Shown: in pieces, positions 13,620-15,763 of the stretch
How the letters are laid out: every line of letters starts with the position of its first letter
Position numbering within the stretch: the stretch's first letter is position 1
Assembly (NCBI GenBank): GCA_019322805.1
Contig: JAHWIC010000029.1
Span: 1-15,763, forward strand
Length of the DNA stretch: 15,763 nt
Reading direction: 5' to 3'
Source of the DNA: Candidatus Woesearchaeota archaeon
GTDB taxonomy: Archaea > Nanobdellota > Nanobdellia > Woesearchaeales > JAHWIC01
The notes under the pieces: generated by a model
What the model was told of the DNA's origin: nothing
What the model saw: only the letters and a program-made list of their open reading frames with translations
Databases searched by the model: none
Program-made: the position numbers and the translations under genes

Positions 13620-14867
13620 ATGAAGATTAAGAAATCTCTGCAGTTAGCATTGAATATCCTGGTGCATAGCAAGCTAAGAAGCTGGCTGACTATAATTGGC
13701 ATTATAATAGGGATTGCAGCTATTGTTTCAATTGTTTCAATAAGTGAAGGAGCCCAGCAGCAGATGGAGGAAAGGTTTGGAGAACTTGGAGCTGATATAA
13801 TAACTGTAAGCCCTGGATTTTCAAGGGCTATGGGTTTTATGAGGATGCGGGAAGGAGGATCATCTTCTTCAAGTAGTGTACAGAAAAACCTGACAAGCAA
13901 GGATGTGCTTGTTTTGAAGACAATCCCCCATATAAAAACTGTAATGGGCACTGTATCAGCAAGAGGCGAGCTTAAGTACCTAGGCAAGAGCGGAGAACAG
14001 TCAATCACTGGAGTAGACACTTTAGTCTGGAAAGACTTGGTTACTGATGCGCTTGAATCAGGCAGATACCTTACAAAATCAGATACTTATTCTGTTGTTG
14101 TAGGATATGATATCGCAAACACATTCTTTGACAAGACTGTGCAGATAAACAGGCAGATTTCAATCGAAGACAGAATATTCAAGGTTGTAGGAATATTCAA
14201 AGAAGGAGAAAATGATAGGGCAGTAATAATCCCCATAGATGTTGCTAGAGACATTCTAGAAGATGTTGGAGATAAAAAGTTGAATTCAATAACAGTCAAA
14301 GTTGAAGATGTTGAATTAGTTGATGAGACTATTGAAAATATAGAGAAGAAACTGATGATGTCCAGAGGTATCTTGCGTGAAGACAAGAAAGACTTTAGTG
14401 TTTCTTCTGTGAAAGAATTGCAGGAAACAATATCTGAGACATTAAGGACAATGGCTATCTTCTTAGGCGCTATAGCTGCTATCTCTTTGGTGGTTGGTGG
14501 CATAGGAATTTCAAACACAATGTTTACCTCTGTCCTTGAGAAGACAAAGGAGATTGGAGTGATGAAAGCCATTGGTGCTAGAAATAGAGACATACTGTTT
14601 GTATTCCTCCTCAATTCAGGTATGATCGGCTTTGTTGGCGGAGTTGGCGGAGTTATTTTAGGCTCAGTTGCTTCGGGCGCAATAAGCGGTTTGGCTGGAG
14701 GCGCAGGGGGAAACGGGATGATGAGGGTATTTGGCGCTACTGCCTTAACTCCGGAACTTTTGATATTTGCATTTGCCTTTTCAATAATTGTTGGAATGGT
14801 TGCAGGAGCAATTCCTGCTTATTCAGCTTCGAGGCTGAAGCCAGTAGACGCGCTTAGATACGAGTAA
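13620..14867 (+). CDS. ABC transporter permease, MacB/FtsX type
   Basis: A 415-residue protein with the MacB topology: one N-terminal membrane helix (about 22-43, SWLTIIGIIIGIAAIVSI), a large external MacB_PCD-like domain (about 45-275, starting SISEGAQQQMEERFGELGAD), then three membrane helices (about 278-302, 326-356, 379-401) forming the FtsX domain. The FtsX signature LEKTKEIGVMKAIGARNRDI and the end SRLKPVDALRYE are textbook for the family. A Ser-rich patch (about 81-86) and a Gly-rich patch (about 358-366) are low-complexity. With the ATPase and exported protein it probably exports a peptide or lipid, or transmits force to the envelope; the substrate is unknown. Its stop is followed one base later by the guaA 3'-end relic on the other strand. 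Confidence 0.92.
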   Translation: MKIKKSLQLALNILVHSKLRSWLTIIGIIIGIAAIVSIVSISEGAQQQMEERFGELGADIITVSPGFSRAMGFMRMREGGSSSSSSVQKNLTSKDVLVLKTIPHIKTVMGTVSARGELKYLGKSGEQSITGVDTLVWKDLVTDALESGRYLTKSDTYSVVVGYDIANTFFDKTVQINRQISIEDRIFKVVGIFKEGENDRAVIIPIDVARDILEDVGDKKLNSITVKVEDVELVDETIENIEKKLMMSRGILREDKKDFSVSSVKELQETISETLRTMAIFLGAIAAISLVVGGIGISNTMFTSVLEKTKEIGVMKAIGARNRDILFVFLLNSGMIGFVGGVGGVILGSVASGAISGLAGGAGGNGMMRVFGATALTPELLIFAFAFSIIVGMVAGAIPAYSASRLKPVDALRYE

Positions 14868-14868
14868 A

Positions 14869-14895
14869 TTACTCATACTCGATAGTCCCTGGCGG
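14869..14895 (-). pseudogene. Relic copy of the guaA 3' end
   Basis: On the minus strand this encodes PPGTIEYE plus a TAA stop, the same last eight residues as the intact guaA at 14991-15017. The two differ at 6 of 27 bases, every one at a third codon position. The frame continues upstream for 16 further codons to an ATG (24 residues in all), but that part runs through palindromic DNA and is not GuaA-like beyond a possible VSD. It looks like the leftover end of an older guaA copy or a duplicated attachment site. Confidence 0.7.
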
Positions 14896-14990
14896 TGCTG
14901 AGAAATCAGAGACACTAAAAAAATGCTTTGCATTTTTTTGCATCTCTTAGAAATCTTTGATTTCAAAGAGATTTCTGGCACCACGCCGGC
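14891..14990. repeat. Hairpin-rich palindromic insert
   Basis: About 95 bases between the two guaA ends are mostly self-complementary. Outer arms GGCGGTGCTGAGAAATC (14891-14907) and GATTTCTGGCACCACGCC (14970-14987) pair with a few mismatches. Inside are a perfect 10-base hairpin (14917-14939) and a 13-base hairpin with one mismatch (14943-14955 with 14959-14971, loop TTT). The words AGAAATC and GATTTC recur, so alternative pairings exist. It resembles a miniature inverted-repeat or repetitive extragenic element more than a simple terminator. Confidence 0.65.
14917..14939. terminator. Bidirectional terminator-like hairpin
   Basis: AAAAAAATGC and GCATTTTTTT are exact reverse complements around TTT, leaving a run of seven T on each strand. 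Archaeal termination relies mainly on T runs, so this site can end both the plus-strand ABC operon and the minus-strand guaA transcript. Confidence 0.6.
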
Positions 14991-15763
14991 TTATTCATAT
15001 TCAATCGTGCCTGGAGGCTTCTGTGTTATATCATAAACAACTCTGTTCACACCCTTAACCTCATTAATAATTCTGTTGGAAATCTTCTCAAGAATATCAT
15101 TTGGTATTTTTGCCCAGTCAGCTGTCATCGCATCCTTGGAAGTTACAGCACGAAGGGATATAACATATTCATAAGTTCTTGCGTCGCCCATTACACCGAC
15201 TGTTTTGACAGGGAGTAAAGCTGCAAAAGCCTGCCAAATCTTGTCATACTGCTTTGATTTTTTTAATTCAAGCATGTAGATATGGTCTGCTTCCTTCAGA
15301 ATTCTTAGTCTTTCAGCTGTTATCTCCCCTAAAATCCTTATTGCCAAGCCAGGCCCTGGGAATGGATGCCTGTAGAGAATCTCTTTGGGGAGCTTTAACT
15401 GCTTACCTAAAGCCCTTACGCCGTCTTTGTAAAGCTCTTTTAATGGCTCTATGACCTTAAATCCCATCTTTTCAGGCAGCTCTATGTTGTGGTGGCTTTT
15501 GATTTTTGAGGCCTGCTTGTTTGGCTGTGCGGATTCAATCCTGTCTGGGTAGATAGTTCCCTGGCCGAGAAATCTTACTTTTTTGTATTTCTTCCTTAGT
15601 TGTTTTGCCTTGTTCTCAAAGACCTCAATGAATGTATGGCCGATTATTTTCCTCTTTTTCTCTGGGTCAGTAACCCCCTTAAGCTTTTTTAGGAAAACAC
15701 TGCTTGCGTCAACATACTCAACCTTTAAACCAAAATTCTTATAGCGTTTCCTGACTATTTTCA
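14991..15763 (-). CDS. guaA: GMP synthase, ATP-pyrophosphatase/dimerisation part (partial, N-terminus outside window)
   Basis: The C-terminal 256 residues of GMP synthase (XMP plus ATP and ammonia to GMP); the frame is open to the right edge, so the gene continues beyond the window. Recognised motifs include FLGQGTIYPDRIESAQ, KSHHN, RHPFPGPGLAIRILGE, the ARTYEYVISLRAVTSKDAMT stretch and the C-terminal KPPGTIEYE. The internal Met at 15467 is not the start. Whether the glutaminase is fused or a separate subunit (as usual in archaea) cannot be seen here. The C-terminal nine codons are duplicated 122 bases downstream. Together with PurF this gives two purine-synthesis enzymes in the window, but they are not in one operon. 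Confidence 0.95.
   Translation of the reverse strand, partial: KIVRKRYKNFGLKVEYVDASSVFLKKLKGVTDPEKKRKIIGHTFIEVFENKAKQLRKKYKKVRFLGQGTIYPDRIESAQPNKQASKIKSHHNIELPEKMGFKVIEPLKELYKDGVRALGKQLKLPKEILYRHPFPGPGLAIRILGEITAERLRILKEADHIYMLELKKSKQYDKIWQAFAALLPVKTVGVMGDARTYEYVISLRAVTSKDAMTADWAKIPNDILEKISNRIINEVKGVNRVVYDITQKPPGTIEYE

Noticed and set aside
13349..14020. 223-residue minus-strand open frame
   Set aside because: It lies across the exported protein and the permease, both strongly supported on the plus strand, and its translation has no recognisable domain.
14087..14614. 175-residue minus-strand open frame
   Set aside because: It is antisense to the permease FtsX and external domains; low-complexity translation and no start signal.
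14869..14943. 24-codon minus-strand frame beginning MQKNAKHFF and ending in PPGTIEYE
   Set aside because: Its first half is a terminator-like palindrome and only the last residues resemble GuaA, so it is treated as a relic rather than a functional small gene.

Overview
The window looks like part of the chromosome of a small-genome archaeon, most likely a DPANN lineage (Woesearchaeota/Pacearchaeota-like). I infer this from the AT-rich DNA, archaeal TATA/BRE promoter boxes, GGTG-type ribosome binding sites, an AbrB-PhoU fusion regulator, an archaeal-style MacB/COG1361 transporter locus, and very dense packing with overlapping start and stop codons. The lineage is inferred from gene style and has not been tested. 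No tRNA, rRNA, CRISPR array or insertion sequence was seen, and there is no gene-free stretch longer than 300 bases.

Layout. (1) Positions 1-3236, minus strand: a probable operon of a gluzincin-type metallopeptidase, an Lrp/AsnC regulator, an RlmN/Cfr-like radical SAM protein and an FAD-dependent L-2-hydroxyglutarate-oxidase-like protein, which is cut by the window edge. (2) A divergent promoter region (3237-3413) separates it from a plus-strand AbrB-PhoU regulator (3414-4346). (3) Positions 4360-9625, minus strand: a four-gene translationally coupled operon. It starts with a 45-residue ribbon-helix-helix (RHH) protein, followed by three protein-kinase-like genes. The first kinase gene (731 aa) carries 17 tandem 25-residue repeats in front of its kinase domain. 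The second (482 aa) is its paralogue with a decayed repeat region. The third (496 aa) is a membrane-anchored Ser/Thr kinase with a C-terminal domain probably outside the membrane. A perfect 10-bp inverted repeat overlaps the RHH start codon just downstream of a TATA box. (4) Plus strand: PurF (9768-11324), converging with zero gap on a membrane-anchored winged-helix protein (11325-11858). (5) A divergent intergenic region packed with GTTTC/GAAAC words and two 25-bp direct repeats precedes a MacB-type ABC operon (ATPase, exported COG1361-like protein, permease; 11997-14867). (6) A short, highly palindromic stretch flanked by two copies of the last nine codons of guaA, then the 3' part of GMP synthase (minus strand, runs off the window).

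The best candidate for an undescribed system is region 3. An RHH repressor, a solenoid-repeat kinase, its paralogue and a transmembrane kinase are welded together by overlapping starts and stops and driven by one promoter with a palindromic operator. They could form a signalling relay or a defence/toxin-like module. The sequence supports the architecture but does not show the function. The duplicated guaA 3' end around a hairpin-rich insert is the second most interesting signal, and the GTTTC operator array the third.
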